Shown here in pieces: positions 32,856 through 40,990 of a stretch of 64,000 nucleotides of DNA. The stretch is from Chloroflexota bacterium (GTDB taxonomy: Bacteria; Chloroflexota; Dehalococcoidia; Bin125): contig JAPPJZ010000044.1 of assembly GCA_028874365.1 (NCBI GenBank), positions 35,222 through 99,221 on the forward strand. Reading direction: 5' to 3'. The notes beneath the pieces were generated by a model. The model was not told the origin of the DNA. It saw only the letters and a program-made list of their open reading frames with translations, and did no database searches. Both the position numbers and the translations under genes were made by a program. The first letter of the stretch is position 1. Every line of letters begins with the position of its first letter.

Positions 32856-32883
32856 CGAGCCCCGGCCGTCAGGCCGGGGCTCG
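32856..32883 (-). terminator. 12-bp GC-rich hairpin after the monooxygenase gene
   Basis: Arms CGAGCCCCGGCC and GGCCGGGGCTCG with a four-base loop. It lies 26 bases past the stop of the minus-strand monooxygenase and about 35 bases before the palindromic operator. No T-run follows, so termination would not be of the classic intrinsic kind. Confidence 0.5.
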
Positions 32884-32908
32884 GAATCGTTCGGGCCTGC
32901 AGGGTTGC

Positions 32909-34543
32909 CTAGTCGGCCAGGACGGGCTCTTTGGATTCGCTTTGAATGTAGCCGGGGTAGTCGGTGGCGGCGATTTCCTCGCAACGCTCGCGGTAGACTC
33001 CGACGCCTCCGGCGTAGGGCATGAAGACCCTGGGCTTGCCGGGGATGTTGGCGCCGAGGTACCAGGAGTCGGCGAGCATGTACATTGTCTGCTCGGCGAC
33101 GTCGTTGACGTGCTGGACCCAGTCGTCCTCGGCGGCGGGATCGACGTCAACGGTGTCGACGCCGCGCTCGCGCAGATACTCGATGAAGTCGGCGACGAAT
33201 TCCACGTGCTGCTCGATCGAGACCGGCATGTTGCTCAGCACCGAGGGCGAACCGGGGCCGGTGATCATGAACATGTTGGGGAAGTCGGTCGTGGAGAGGC
33301 CGAGGTAGGTCTTCGGTCCCTCGCTCCACTTCTCCCTGAGCGCGACGCCATTGCGGCCGGTGAAGTCGATGTTGAAGAAGGTGCCGGTCATTGCGTCGTA
33401 GCCGGTGGCGAAGACGATGACGTCAAACTCGTACTCTTCCCCGTCCGCGGTGCGCAGGCCGGTCGGCGTGATCTCTTCGATAGGGAAGTGACGGATGTCA
33501 ACCAGGTCGACGTTGTCTCGGTTGTAGGTGTCGAAGTAGTTGGTGTCGATCAGCGCGCGCTTGGAGCCGAAGGGGTGGTCGCGGGGCAGCAACTTTTCGG
33601 CGGTTGCCGGGTCGTTGACGATCTCGCGGATCTTGCTTCGGATGAATTCCGAGGCGGTGTCGTTGGCGCGTCGGTCGACGGCGATGTCGCCGTAGGACTG
33701 GAAGAGGAAGCGGAAGCCTCCGAGCTCCCAGAGCTCCTCGAACTTGGCTCGACGTTCCTCATCGCTGACCTCGAGCGCTGACTCCTCGGAGAATTCAACG
33801 GGGAAGCCGGCGAAGGAGACCTTCGACTGTTGCATGATCTCGGTGTAGTTGGCCTTGACTTCCTTGAGGAACGCCTGGTCAACATTCTCGTGCCGAGCAG
33901 GGATGGTGTACTGCGGCGTGCGCTGGAAGACGGTCAGGTGCTTCGACTCACGGGCGATCACCGGGATCGACTGGACACCGCTGGAGCCGGTGCCGATCAC
34001 GGCGACGCGCTTGCCCTCGAAGTCGACGCCGTCGTGGGGCCAGGCGCCGGTGTGGTGCCAGTCACCCTGGAACGAGTCGAGGCCCGGGATCTGGGGAATC
34101 TGGCCGGTGGAGATGCAACCGATTGCGGTGACGACATAGTTCGCGGTGACGCGGTCGCCCTGATCGGTCTCGATCTCCCAGAGCTGGGTGTCGTCGTTGA
34201 AATGGGCAGCGGTGACGCTGGTGTTGAACTGTATGCCGCTGCGAAGGTCGAACCGATCGGCGACGTGGTTCAGGTACTCGAGGATCTCGGGCTGCTCCGG
34301 GTACTTGCCGCTCCAGTTCCATTCCTGCAGCAGGTCGTCGTCGAAGGAGAAGCAGTAGATGTAGCTCTCGGAGTCGCAGCGTGCGCCGGGGTAGCGGTTC
34401 CAGAACCAGGTGCCGCCGACGCCGCTGCCGCGCTCGTAGACCTGGATGTTCATGCCCAGGTCATCGCGCAGCTTCTTGAGCATGTACATCCCGGCAAAGC
34501 CGGCTCCGATGACGACGGCGTCGTAGTGAGTGGTGTCAGGCAT
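32909..34543 (-). CDS. Baeyer-Villiger-type flavin monooxygenase
   Basis: 544 residues, typical of cyclohexanone-monooxygenase-like enzymes. FAD-binding motif GAGFAGM at 13-19, then GGTWFWNRYPGARCD. The Baeyer-Villiger fingerprint FxGxxxHxxxW lies at 158-168 (FQGDWHHTGAWP), and the NADPH-binding motif GTGSSG is at 184-189. A second characteristic stretch ATGYDAMTG lies near residue 385. These enzymes insert oxygen next to a ketone to give an ester or lactone. The next gene upstream on the same strand, at 34622, encodes an esterase that could open the product. Cytoplasmic. Substrates could be cyclic or long-chain ketones, or steroid ketones. Confidence 0.92.
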   Translation of the reverse strand: MPDTTHYDAVVIGAGFAGMYMLKKLRDDLGMNIQVYERGSGVGGTWFWNRYPGARCDSESYIYCFSFDDDLLQEWNWSGKYPEQPEILEYLNHVADRFDLRSGIQFNTSVTAAHFNDDTQLWEIETDQGDRVTANYVVTAIGCISTGQIPQIPGLDSFQGDWHHTGAWPHDGVDFEGKRVAVIGTGSSGVQSIPVIARESKHLTVFQRTPQYTIPARHENVDQAFLKEVKANYTEIMQQSKVSFAGFPVEFSEESALEVSDEERRAKFEELWELGGFRFLFQSYGDIAVDRRANDTASEFIRSKIREIVNDPATAEKLLPRDHPFGSKRALIDTNYFDTYNRDNVDLVDIRHFPIEEITPTGLRTADGEEYEFDVIVFATGYDAMTGTFFNIDFTGRNGVALREKWSEGPKTYLGLSTTDFPNMFMITGPGSPSVLSNMPVSIEQHVEFVADFIEYLRERGVDTVDVDPAAEDDWVQHVNDVAEQTMYMLADSWYLGANIPGKPRVFMPYAGGVGVYRERCEEIAATDYPGYIQSESKEPVLAD

Positions 34544-34621
34544 CTTCGTTCTTCTCTCCGGTCCGTTCCGGCTGTTGGAACGGCCTTCTCTGGCAATGGG
34601 CGCGACCCGATTACCGCGAGT

Positions 34622-35575
34622 CTACCGGTTGGCGTGCGCATAGCGCACGACGTGCCGGCGTATGGCCTTGACGACCTGCTGGAAGCCGCGCTCGCTGCCG
34701 GGCAGCATTAGCAGCGCGAAGAAGGCGTGCATCTGGCCCTTGTGCCGTTGCAGGTCGACATCGACGCCGGCGTCAATGAGCCGCTGGGCGTACTCCTCGC
34801 CCTCGTCGCGGAGCGGATCGTGCTCGGCGGTCAGCACGACCGCCGGTGGTAGTCCGCTGAGGTCCTCGGCGTAGAGCGGTGAGGCCTCCGGCTCGGTGCG
34901 CCGCGCGACATCCGGGATGTAGTGATCGAAGAACCAGATCATCGAATCCCGGGTGAGCAGCAACTGATTCTCAGGGTCCAGATACGATGGTCGGTCGAAG
35001 TTGGCGTCGGTGACGGGATAGACGAGCACTTGCATCGCAATCGCAGGGCCGTTGCGGTCACGCGCGCGCAGGGCCATCACCGCCGACAGATTGCCGCCGG
35101 CGCTGTCGCCGGCGACGATCAACGGGACGTCGCGTCCGGCGATGTCGGTCATGTGCTCGGCGGCCCACTCCAGCGCCGCGTAGGAGTCATCGACTGCGAC
35201 GGGGTAGCGGTGCTCCGGAGCGAGGCGGTAGTCGACGAGCACAACGGCGCACGATGTCCGCTCGGCCAGCTTGCGGCCCAGCGTGTCGGACTCGTCGATC
35301 GAGCCGACGACCCAGCCGCCGCCGTGGTAGTAGACAATCACGCCAGCCGGCTGACGGTTTGGCACCAGGACCCGGACATCGAAGCTGCCGTCAGGTTGCT
35401 CGATCGTGTGATCCTCGGCGCGAGCCATTGGCGGCGCCGGGCCATTGAGCGCGGCCAGCTCGGCGCGGTACGCTCGCGCCTCTTCGGGGGTGCGCTCGTG
35501 CATCGCCCTGGCGTCGGGATCGGAGCCCTTGATCATCTCCTCGTAGAAGGTTGCCGTTGCAACATCGAGTGCCAT
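34622..35575 (-). CDS. HSL-family alpha/beta-hydrolase (esterase)
   Basis: 317 residues, ATG preceded by GGGAG. Oxyanion motif HGGGW at 84-88, nucleophile motif GDSAGG at 156-161 (Ser158), acid in AEHDPLRDEG and His in GQMHAF. This is the hormone-sensitive-lipase branch (fold 3) of esterases. It lies 78 bases upstream of the Baeyer-Villiger monooxygenase on the same strand, a pairing seen in ketone degradation, where the ester formed by the monooxygenase is hydrolysed to acid and alcohol. No signal peptide. Confidence 0.9.
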   Translation of the reverse strand: MALDVATATFYEEMIKGSDPDARAMHERTPEEARAYRAELAALNGPAPPMARAEDHTIEQPDGSFDVRVLVPNRQPAGVIVYYHGGGWVVGSIDESDTLGRKLAERTSCAVVLVDYRLAPEHRYPVAVDDSYAALEWAAEHMTDIAGRDVPLIVAGDSAGGNLSAVMALRARDRNGPAIAMQVLVYPVTDANFDRPSYLDPENQLLLTRDSMIWFFDHYIPDVARRTEPEASPLYAEDLSGLPPAVVLTAEHDPLRDEGEEYAQRLIDAGVDVDLQRHKGQMHAFFALLMLPGSERGFQQVVKAIRRHVVRYAHANR

Positions 35576-35669
35576 GCGCTGCTCCCGTCATCCTCAGTGC
35601 GAGGCTCGTTCGTCCGGCGAGGCGTTAGGCGATGAACGTGAGCAAACGCCCAACCCTGCAAGGGTACAT

Positions 35670-36077
35670 TCAAGGGGTTTCGGCTCCGGTGGCGAGCTCA
35701 GGAAAGTACGTGCCGTAGAAGCCCCGATCTCTTGTCAGGAACGCATCGGCCGATGCGAGGGCGTGGGCGCCGATGAGGAAGTCGGCCAAGATGCGGGTTC
35801 TCGGCCCGCCCGCGCGTCGATACTGCGCCCACTTCAGCCCCGCCATCCACGCGATGTTCGAGTCGATAGGTGACAGCCGAGCGTGAATGTCGTGCAATGC
35901 GGCGTCGAGCATCGATCGGTCGCTAAATCGCGGCGCAAGTTCCGCGTAGACGATGTCGGACACGATGATTGCGCCGGCATTGTATGCGGCGCGCAGGGCG
36001 TCGAGAGACCTGGCATGCTGCGGTGCACGCGTGATGAACACGTCGAACAGGACGCTGGTGTCCACGGCCGTGATCAT
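35670..36077 (-). CDS. vapC: VapC-type PIN-domain toxin, module 3
   Basis: 135 residues. First acid in AVDTSVLFDVF, second in IVYAELAPRF, third in RILADFLIGAHAL and fourth in TRDRGFY: a complete PIN active-site set. The ATG overlaps the antitoxin stop as ATGA (36074-36077). Probable toxic ribonuclease held by its neighbour. Confidence 0.9.
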   Translation of the reverse strand: MITAVDTSVLFDVFITRAPQHARSLDALRAAYNAGAIIVSDIVYAELAPRFSDRSMLDAALHDIHARLSPIDSNIAWMAGLKWAQYRRAGGPRTRILADFLIGAHALASADAFLTRDRGFYGTYFPELATGAETP

Positions 36078-36310
36078 CGGCCGCGAATCTCTTCGATGTA
36101 CGCATCCACGTCCTCAAGTGGGATACCGAGGTCATCACCGTCATTCAAGATTCCGGCGACCCGGTCAACTGGATGCTCAGCGCTGGTTCGCTTCCTGATC
36201 AACAAACCACCCTCGGCTGGTGTGATTTCCACCTCGACATCACAGTCCAGGCCGAACTGGTCGCGCAGACGCTTGGGGATGGTGATCTGGCCGCGTTCCG
36301 AGATGCGCAC
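36074..36310 (-). CDS. AbrB/MazE-type antitoxin, module 3
   Basis: 78 residues from a GTG at 36310 with GGGAGAG upstream. The N-terminal swapped-hairpin DNA-binding fold is shown by MRISERGQITIPKRLRDQFGL and VEVEITPAEGGLLIRK. The C-terminal tail (GIPLEDVDAYIEEIRGR) would contact the toxin. Its promoter region at 36321-36349 has inverted repeats over a strong -10 box. Confidence 0.87.
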   Translation of the reverse strand: MRISERGQITIPKRLRDQFGLDCDVEVEITPAEGGLLIRKRTSAEHPVDRVAGILNDGDDLGIPLEDVDAYIEEIRGR

Positions 36311-36320
36311 GTGCTCTCCC

Positions 36321-36349
36321 GTATGAATCTTCGAGCATGTAAATCATAC
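36321..36349 (-). promoter_or_regulatory. Extended -10 promoter with inverted repeat for toxin-antitoxin module 3
   Basis: On the minus strand TGGTATGAT gives an extended -10 box (hexamer at 36343-36348), about 33 bases before the antitoxin start. GTATGA (36321-36326) and TCATAC (36344-36349) form a perfect inverted repeat, one arm of which covers the -10 box. A second small inverted repeat, TACC/GGTA, lies just upstream. AbrB-type antitoxins bind such repeats to repress their own operon. Confidence 0.6.
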
Positions 36350-36424
36350 CAGTTCGGTACGAGGATCCGCAGCGCGTCGAACCGGTCCTGGCGCGAAGCA
36401 AGCGACCCCAATTCTCGCGACGCG

Positions 36425-38137
36425 CTAGGCGTGGAGCGCCTCGCCGCGATGGAGGCGCGCCGCTGTCTCGTAGGTCTGGCCCATTGACCGCACCGTCGGT
36501 GCGTGGGCGGTGAGGAATCGGCTGGCTCCGATGAGGACGTCATCGGCCTCGGGGCGGTCTTCGAAGCGCTCGACCAGGCGGAGGGCGGCGTCGTAGATCT
36601 GGAATGAGTGGAAGCCGGCGTCCTCTCGGAGGAGTGCGGTGCCGAGCGTGCGTACGACCTCGTCGCGCTGACCTCCGGCGAGCAGGTCGGCGACGGACTG
36701 GCCCGTCTCGTCGACCTGTTGCTGGCGATCGAAGTGCTCCAGCAGGTCGTCGGAGCAGGTCGAGCCGCCGTTTGGCTCCGGTCGCGGCTGCTTGGGCATA
36801 TTGAGGAAGCGTTCGAGGTAGACGGAGGCTGCGCCGTCGAGGATTCCTCGGGCCAACTCGCGCGACGGTGCGCGTTGCATCGCGCGGTCGACGGCGTTGC
36901 AGTAGGTGAAGGTGTGGTGGACCGTGTTCCAGTCGCCGAACTCGTTCGAGATGTGGAAATGCAGCGGCCGTCGAGCCGCGGCGTAGGCGACGGTCAGGCT
37001 GAGTTCGTTGAGCGGTGCGCCTGCTCGGGCTGCGTCGACGATGCGACGCAGGGAGCGGTCGGGCGGATCGTCGAGGATTGACTCGGCGACGGGACGGTGC
37101 TCGTCCCAGGATTCGTTGCGCTCATCGCCGACGGCCAGCGCCTCATCCAGCGCTTCGCCGGCTTCGTCCAGCAGTCGGGGCAGGTCGACGGGATGCTGCC
37201 AGGCGGAGGTCTCTTCCATCCGCTGGGCGCCGGTGATCGTGGGGATGACCGAGCTGAGTACTTCCGGCGCGGTGTCCCAGCCGACCGAGTCGAGCAATTC
37301 GCAGGCTTTGTTGGCGAAGTCGAGCGTGTGACCGACGTCCATGAAGGTGTGGTCGGTAGAGGCGGAGAAGAGCAAATCGGCGAGCTGTGCCTCGTCGAGG
37401 CCGGCCACGGCCGCGGTGCGCAGGCAGCGCTCGGCGGCGTCGCGCGAACGCACTTCGGCGAAGCGTCGGAACCAGGTGCGGAACTGCTCCGGCCGATCCT
37501 CGTCGGTGTCGAGCGCGGCGATGTCGAAGTCGGGCGGCTGACCCTGCACGCTGCGTGCGACATGGACGACGCCCTGGTAGAGCGCTCGGGGTCGATCCTC
37601 GGGATCGAGGTGGGGCAGGACATTGGCCATCGCAGTGAGGATCGAGAGTCCGCTGGACCAGCCGGCGGCGCGGTTCTTGACACCGAAGCGGGCGGCTTCG
37701 GCCAGGATCAGGTCCTCGCGCCCGGCCTCGCAGAGACCGATCACCGACTTCGCTACCACGAGCCGCAGGTTCTGTTCGAGACCCTCTGAGAGCTTGCGAG
37801 TGCAATGTGCGACGGCTTCTTCTTCGACCGGCTCGGGATCGAGCCAGACTTCGCCGTCGCGAATCTCAGCGCGGAAGGCGGCGACATCGTCGGCGAAGAG
37901 GTCGAATGCGCAGCCGCCGGAGAGGTCGAATTTGGCGTGATGCCAGTGACAGGTCAGGATGCCGTCGGCGACGGTGCCCTGACTGAGCGGGAAGCCCATG
38001 TGCGGGCAGCGATTGTCGACGGCGAAGACCTGATCGCGATGCCAGAAGACGGCGGCGGTGCGCTGACCGGTCGAGACGACACGCACGCCGTCGTTCTGCA
38101 ATTCCTCAAGCGAGCAGACTCGCACGGTGGCGTTCAT
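36425..38137 (-). CDS. Rieske [2Fe-2S] domain fused to a large helical domain
   Basis: 570 residues. The N-terminal ~110 residues are a Rieske ferredoxin domain, with cluster ligands CPH (Cys44, His46) and CHWH (Cys63, His66), each followed by the expected glycine-rich turn. The remaining ~450 residues are mostly helical and not a ring-hydroxylating catalytic domain, as no 2-His-1-Asp motif in the usual spacing is seen. A His-rich stretch (PLHFHISN, then GDWNTVHHTFTYCNAV) near residue 405 could bind metal or cofactor; it faintly recalls questin-oxidase-like proteins, but that is not secure. No signal peptide. The Rieske domain probably feeds electrons to an oxygenase activity in the helical part. 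The ATG follows GGAGG. Confidence 0.75.
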   Translation of the reverse strand: MNATVRVCSLEELQNDGVRVVSTGQRTAAVFWHRDQVFAVDNRCPHMGFPLSQGTVADGILTCHWHHAKFDLSGGCAFDLFADDVAAFRAEIRDGEVWLDPEPVEEEAVAHCTRKLSEGLEQNLRLVVAKSVIGLCEAGREDLILAEAARFGVKNRAAGWSSGLSILTAMANVLPHLDPEDRPRALYQGVVHVARSVQGQPPDFDIAALDTDEDRPEQFRTWFRRFAEVRSRDAAERCLRTAAVAGLDEAQLADLLFSASTDHTFMDVGHTLDFANKACELLDSVGWDTAPEVLSSVIPTITGAQRMEETSAWQHPVDLPRLLDEAGEALDEALAVGDERNESWDEHRPVAESILDDPPDRSLRRIVDAARAGAPLNELSLTVAYAAARRPLHFHISNEFGDWNTVHHTFTYCNAVDRAMQRAPSRELARGILDGAASVYLERFLNMPKQPRPEPNGGSTCSDDLLEHFDRQQQVDETGQSVADLLAGGQRDEVVRTLGTALLREDAGFHSFQIYDAALRLVERFEDRPEADDVLIGASRFLTAHAPTVRSMGQTYETAARLHRGEALHA

Positions 38138-38242
38138 GGCGGTCCTCCAGTCCTGACTTGAAGGCTATCGATGACAGCGTGATGATGTACGGGCGGAGAA
38201 GGCTGAACCGTCCTGGAATTGGGAGAGTCAAGGAGTCTCGAT

Positions 38243-39274
38243 ATGGCTGATGCAGTGGCGAATCGTCCGCGAGGCGTGCACCTGGTTGGGAGCGTGCCGC
38301 TGGCCGACAGCGAGGCAGTCTTCCGCGAAGTTTCCGCGAGAGTCGGAGACCGGCTACGGCGTCTGCCGGACGGCGAGACCGGAATCCGGACCAACTGGAT
38401 CCAATGGCAATTCCCACTCTTGCTGGAGGTTCCCGAGTTCGAGTCGGCCGATGAACGGCCAGGCCCGTTCGGAGCGCGGTTGCAACTCCGAGAAGACGTG
38501 ACCGCCGAGCAAATCAGGTTTCCCGAACTTGGTTATCGGGCGGCGGCCATCGAATCGTATGACGTGTTCTCGCGCCTGAAGCGCGAAGGCGTAATCGGAG
38601 CAGCTGTACGTTTCCAGGTCTGCCTGCCGACGCCGCTCGCTGTCATCCATATCCGCTTCATCCCGCGCGACCAGGAAGAAGTTGAACAGGCCTACGAACA
38701 GCAGTTGCTCGAAGAGTTGGACGGCATGCTCGATGTCATCCCGCACGACGAGTTGGCGGTTCAGTGGGATACGGCGGTTGAGTTTGCGATCCTCGAAGGA
38801 TTGCTGCATTCGTTCCTGTCTGACCCGGTAGCCGACATCATCGAGCGGCTGGTGCGGCTCGGGAATCGCGTGCCGGTCGGTGTCGAAACGGGATATCACC
38901 TTTGCTACGGCGATGTGGAACATCAACACTTCGTCGAGCCAGCCGACACGACGAAGGTCGTGGCGGTCGCCAATGGCGTGTGTGCGGGCGTCGAGCGGTC
39001 AGTCAATTGGATGCATATGCCCGTCCCGCGAGGCCGTAACGACGACGGGTACTTCGCCCCGCTCAGCGATCTGCAACTACAGGCTGAGACCGAGCTCTAC
39101 CTCGGACTTGTGCATCTGACCGATGGCGTCGATGGCACTGAGGAGCGCATCGCCGCCGCAAGACGGGCGGTTCCGGAGTTTGGCGTCGCGACGGAGTGCG
39201 GCTTCGGACGGCGACCGGCGGAGACGATTCCCGCTTTGCTGGATGTCCACGCGGGCGTGGCGGATCCGCTCTGA
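38243..39274 (+). CDS. MetE/UROD-superfamily protein (cobalamin-independent methionine synthase-like)
   Basis: 343 residues from the ATG at 38243, seven bases after AAGGAG. It begins GVHLVGSVPLADSE and RLPDGETGIRTNWI. The zinc-site motifs of MetE can be matched: H219-x-C221 in GYHLCYGD (MetE has HMCY) and Cys319 in TECGFGRR. The Glu ligand is not obvious. MetE itself is over 700 residues with two barrels; this is a single barrel, so it may transfer a methyl group from a different donor or to a different thiol. It diverges from the Rieske gene. Confidence 0.7.
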   Translation: MADAVANRPRGVHLVGSVPLADSEAVFREVSARVGDRLRRLPDGETGIRTNWIQWQFPLLLEVPEFESADERPGPFGARLQLREDVTAEQIRFPELGYRAAAIESYDVFSRLKREGVIGAAVRFQVCLPTPLAVIHIRFIPRDQEEVEQAYEQQLLEELDGMLDVIPHDELAVQWDTAVEFAILEGLLHSFLSDPVADIIERLVRLGNRVPVGVETGYHLCYGDVEHQHFVEPADTTKVVAVANGVCAGVERSVNWMHMPVPRGRNDDGYFAPLSDLQLQAETELYLGLVHLTDGVDGTEERIAAARRAVPEFGVATECGFGRRPAETIPALLDVHAGVADPL

Positions 39275-39293
39275 AGCAGCGAGGAATGGTTCC

Positions 39294-39557
39294 GTGGCTG
39301 AACGAAGGTCTCGGCTTTCCCGCCCGATCGAGCCGATGCCGTCAGTGGTGGAAGACGCATTGATCGACAGCGGGTTGATGGACGCGTATCGCGGTCGGCC
39401 TGACTACCAGCGAAACGATTACCTGGGCTGGATCAATCGGGCCAAGCGTCCGGAGACGAAGGAGCGCCGCCTACAGCAGATGCTGTCCGAGTTAGAGCGC
39501 GGCGATGTCTACATGAAGATGGATTGGAGCCCGGGCCGAGTCTCACGCTCCGAATAG
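39294..39557 (+). CDS. Small YdeI-like C-terminal domain protein
   Basis: 87 residues from a GTG with GAGGAA upstream, 19 bases after the MetE-like gene. The stretch RNDYLGWINRAKRPETKERRLQQMLSEL matches the Arg/Lys-rich C-terminal helical module of YdeI/OmdA-type proteins (YLxWIxxAKRPETRxxR), without the usual N-terminal domain. It may be a stand-alone domain or the leftover of a longer gene. Function unknown. Confidence 0.6.
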   Translation: MAERRSRLSRPIEPMPSVVEDALIDSGLMDAYRGRPDYQRNDYLGWINRAKRPETKERRLQQMLSELERGDVYMKMDWSPGRVSRSE

Positions 39558-39628
39558 GGGGTGGGTGCCCGTTGCGAAATCGATAGATTTGAACGCAGCA
39601 GGAGTTTCGCGCTGTTGGAGGGGACGCC

Positions 39629-40006
39629 ATGCCGTTGCAGCTCGATCACACCATCGTGCCGGCCTACGACAAGGAGCGGTCGGCGAGGTTCATTGCCCGG
39701 ATGTTTGGTCTGTCGTACGAAGGGACCTGGGGTCACTTCGCCCCGGTCAAGATCAACGACACGCTGACGCTGGACTTCGACCACTCGGACAACCCCGGCT
39801 CGAACCACTACGCCTTCCTGGCGTCGGACGAGGAGTTCGACGAGATCCTGCAGCGGGTCAAGGAAGAGGGCATCGCCTTCGGCAGCGGTCCAGGCTCACG
39901 GACGGATGGCGAGATCAACCATCGACACCAGGGTCGTGGCTTCTACTTCGACTGCGAGAACGGCCACGTGTGGGAAGTGATCACCCACACGTACATCACG
40001 GACTAG
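39629..40006 (+). CDS. VOC-superfamily (glyoxalase-like) protein
   Basis: 125 residues, ATG preceded by GGAGGGG. Single VOC module: LDHTIVPAYD (first metal His), FARM-like FIARMFGLSYEG, NHYAFLASDEEFDEIL (second His), GRGFYFDCENGHVWEVITH (Glu near the end). With a full ligand set it could be a metal-dependent isomerase, dioxygenase or a resistance-type binding protein. Cytoplasmic. Context gives no substrate. Confidence 0.83.
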   Translation: MPLQLDHTIVPAYDKERSARFIARMFGLSYEGTWGHFAPVKINDTLTLDFDHSDNPGSNHYAFLASDEEFDEILQRVKEEGIAFGSGPGSRTDGEINHRHQGRGFYFDCENGHVWEVITHTYITD

Positions 40007-40013
40007 CCCGCGG

Positions 40014-40877
40014 TTAATCGGCTGTTTCCTCGTAGCCCCGATCGCGTTCGCGCTTGAACGCGGCCCAGCCCTGCTCTTCGCGGACTCGCTGGCGGCCTAT
40101 TCCCACCGCGTCCTCTGCCTGCGACAACTCGCGCAACGCTTCGTTGTCGCGGTAGCGGACCGCGTCGATCAGGCCCATCTGTTCGTAGACCATGTTGACC
40201 AGGCGTTTGTTGAGCCCCACGACCGAGGGCGGGAGGGCGGCGAGCTTGCGCGCCATCTCGTTGGCGGCGTCTTCGAGTTGGTCGTCGGGTACGACTCGGT
40301 TGACCAGGCCCATGCGGTGCGCATCGTCGGCGGTGATGACTTCGCCGAGCATCACCACTTCCTTGGCCAGCTTCTGGTTGGTGAGGAAGGGCGTGATCAA
40401 CACGGGAATGCCGAAGCCGTGTCGGATCTGGATCTCGCCGAAGCGGGCGTTGTCCGAGGCGATCGTCAGGTCGCAGACGCCCGCGAGTTCGCAGCCCTGG
40501 CCGACGGCGTGGCCGCGCACGGCGGCGATGACCGGCTTGGGGAACGACCAGATCCGCATCTGCACATCGATTGAGTCGGGTGCCGGGTCGTTGTCCGGGT
40601 AGAGCGAGGCCCAGAGGTCGCCGCCGGCCGAGAAGGCGCGGCCCGCGCCGGTCAGGATGACGGCGCGCACATCGTCGTCGGCTTCGGCTTTGTCGAGGGC
40701 GGCGTCGAGCAGACGAGTCACGTTTCGGTTGATCGCGTTGAGTACGAGCGGCCGATTCAACGTGATCCGGGCGATGCCATCCACAGCCTCGTAGAGCACG
40801 TCGTAGGGCGAGGGTGGTGGAATCGGGATGCCGTCGGGCGTCTGCTTCCAGGTCGAGGTGTCCGGTTCGGTCGTCAT
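40014..40877 (-). CDS. Enoyl-CoA hydratase/isomerase (crotonase) family
   Basis: 287 residues from the ATG at 40877, which has GGAGG upstream; in-frame sequence further up to 41237 is Arg-rich antisense noise. Crotonase features are ITLNRPLVLNAIN, the oxyanion-hole stretches AGRAFSAGGDL and GHAVGQGCELAGVCDLTIAS, and FGEIQIRHGFG. One catalytic Glu of the hydratase type is not clearly in place, so isomerase, hydrolase or decarboxylase activity is possible. Acts on acyl-CoA in the cytoplasm; fits with the CoA-transferases in the window. Confidence 0.88.
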   Translation of the reverse strand: MTTEPDTSTWKQTPDGIPIPPPSPYDVLYEAVDGIARITLNRPLVLNAINRNVTRLLDAALDKAEADDDVRAVILTGAGRAFSAGGDLWASLYPDNDPAPDSIDVQMRIWSFPKPVIAAVRGHAVGQGCELAGVCDLTIASDNARFGEIQIRHGFGIPVLITPFLTNQKLAKEVVMLGEVITADDAHRMGLVNRVVPDDQLEDAANEMARKLAALPPSVVGLNKRLVNMVYEQMGLIDAVRYRDNEALRELSQAEDAVGIGRQRVREEQGWAAFKRERDRGYEETAD

Positions 40878-40990
40878 TCTGCGGCCTCCATCGTCGGGCG
40901 GAACGGTATCACGGCGGCAGTCTTTGCAGGCGCGCGTGCTCTCGTAGACTCCGATTCGACAATCAGCCATGAAGAACAGGCAGGACACCC

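Noticed and set aside
32885..35669. Shared CAACCCTGCA near both ends of the monooxygenase-esterase pair as insertion-site repeats
   Set aside because: The match is only ten bases, in opposite orientation, and no mobile-element gene lies between; likely chance.
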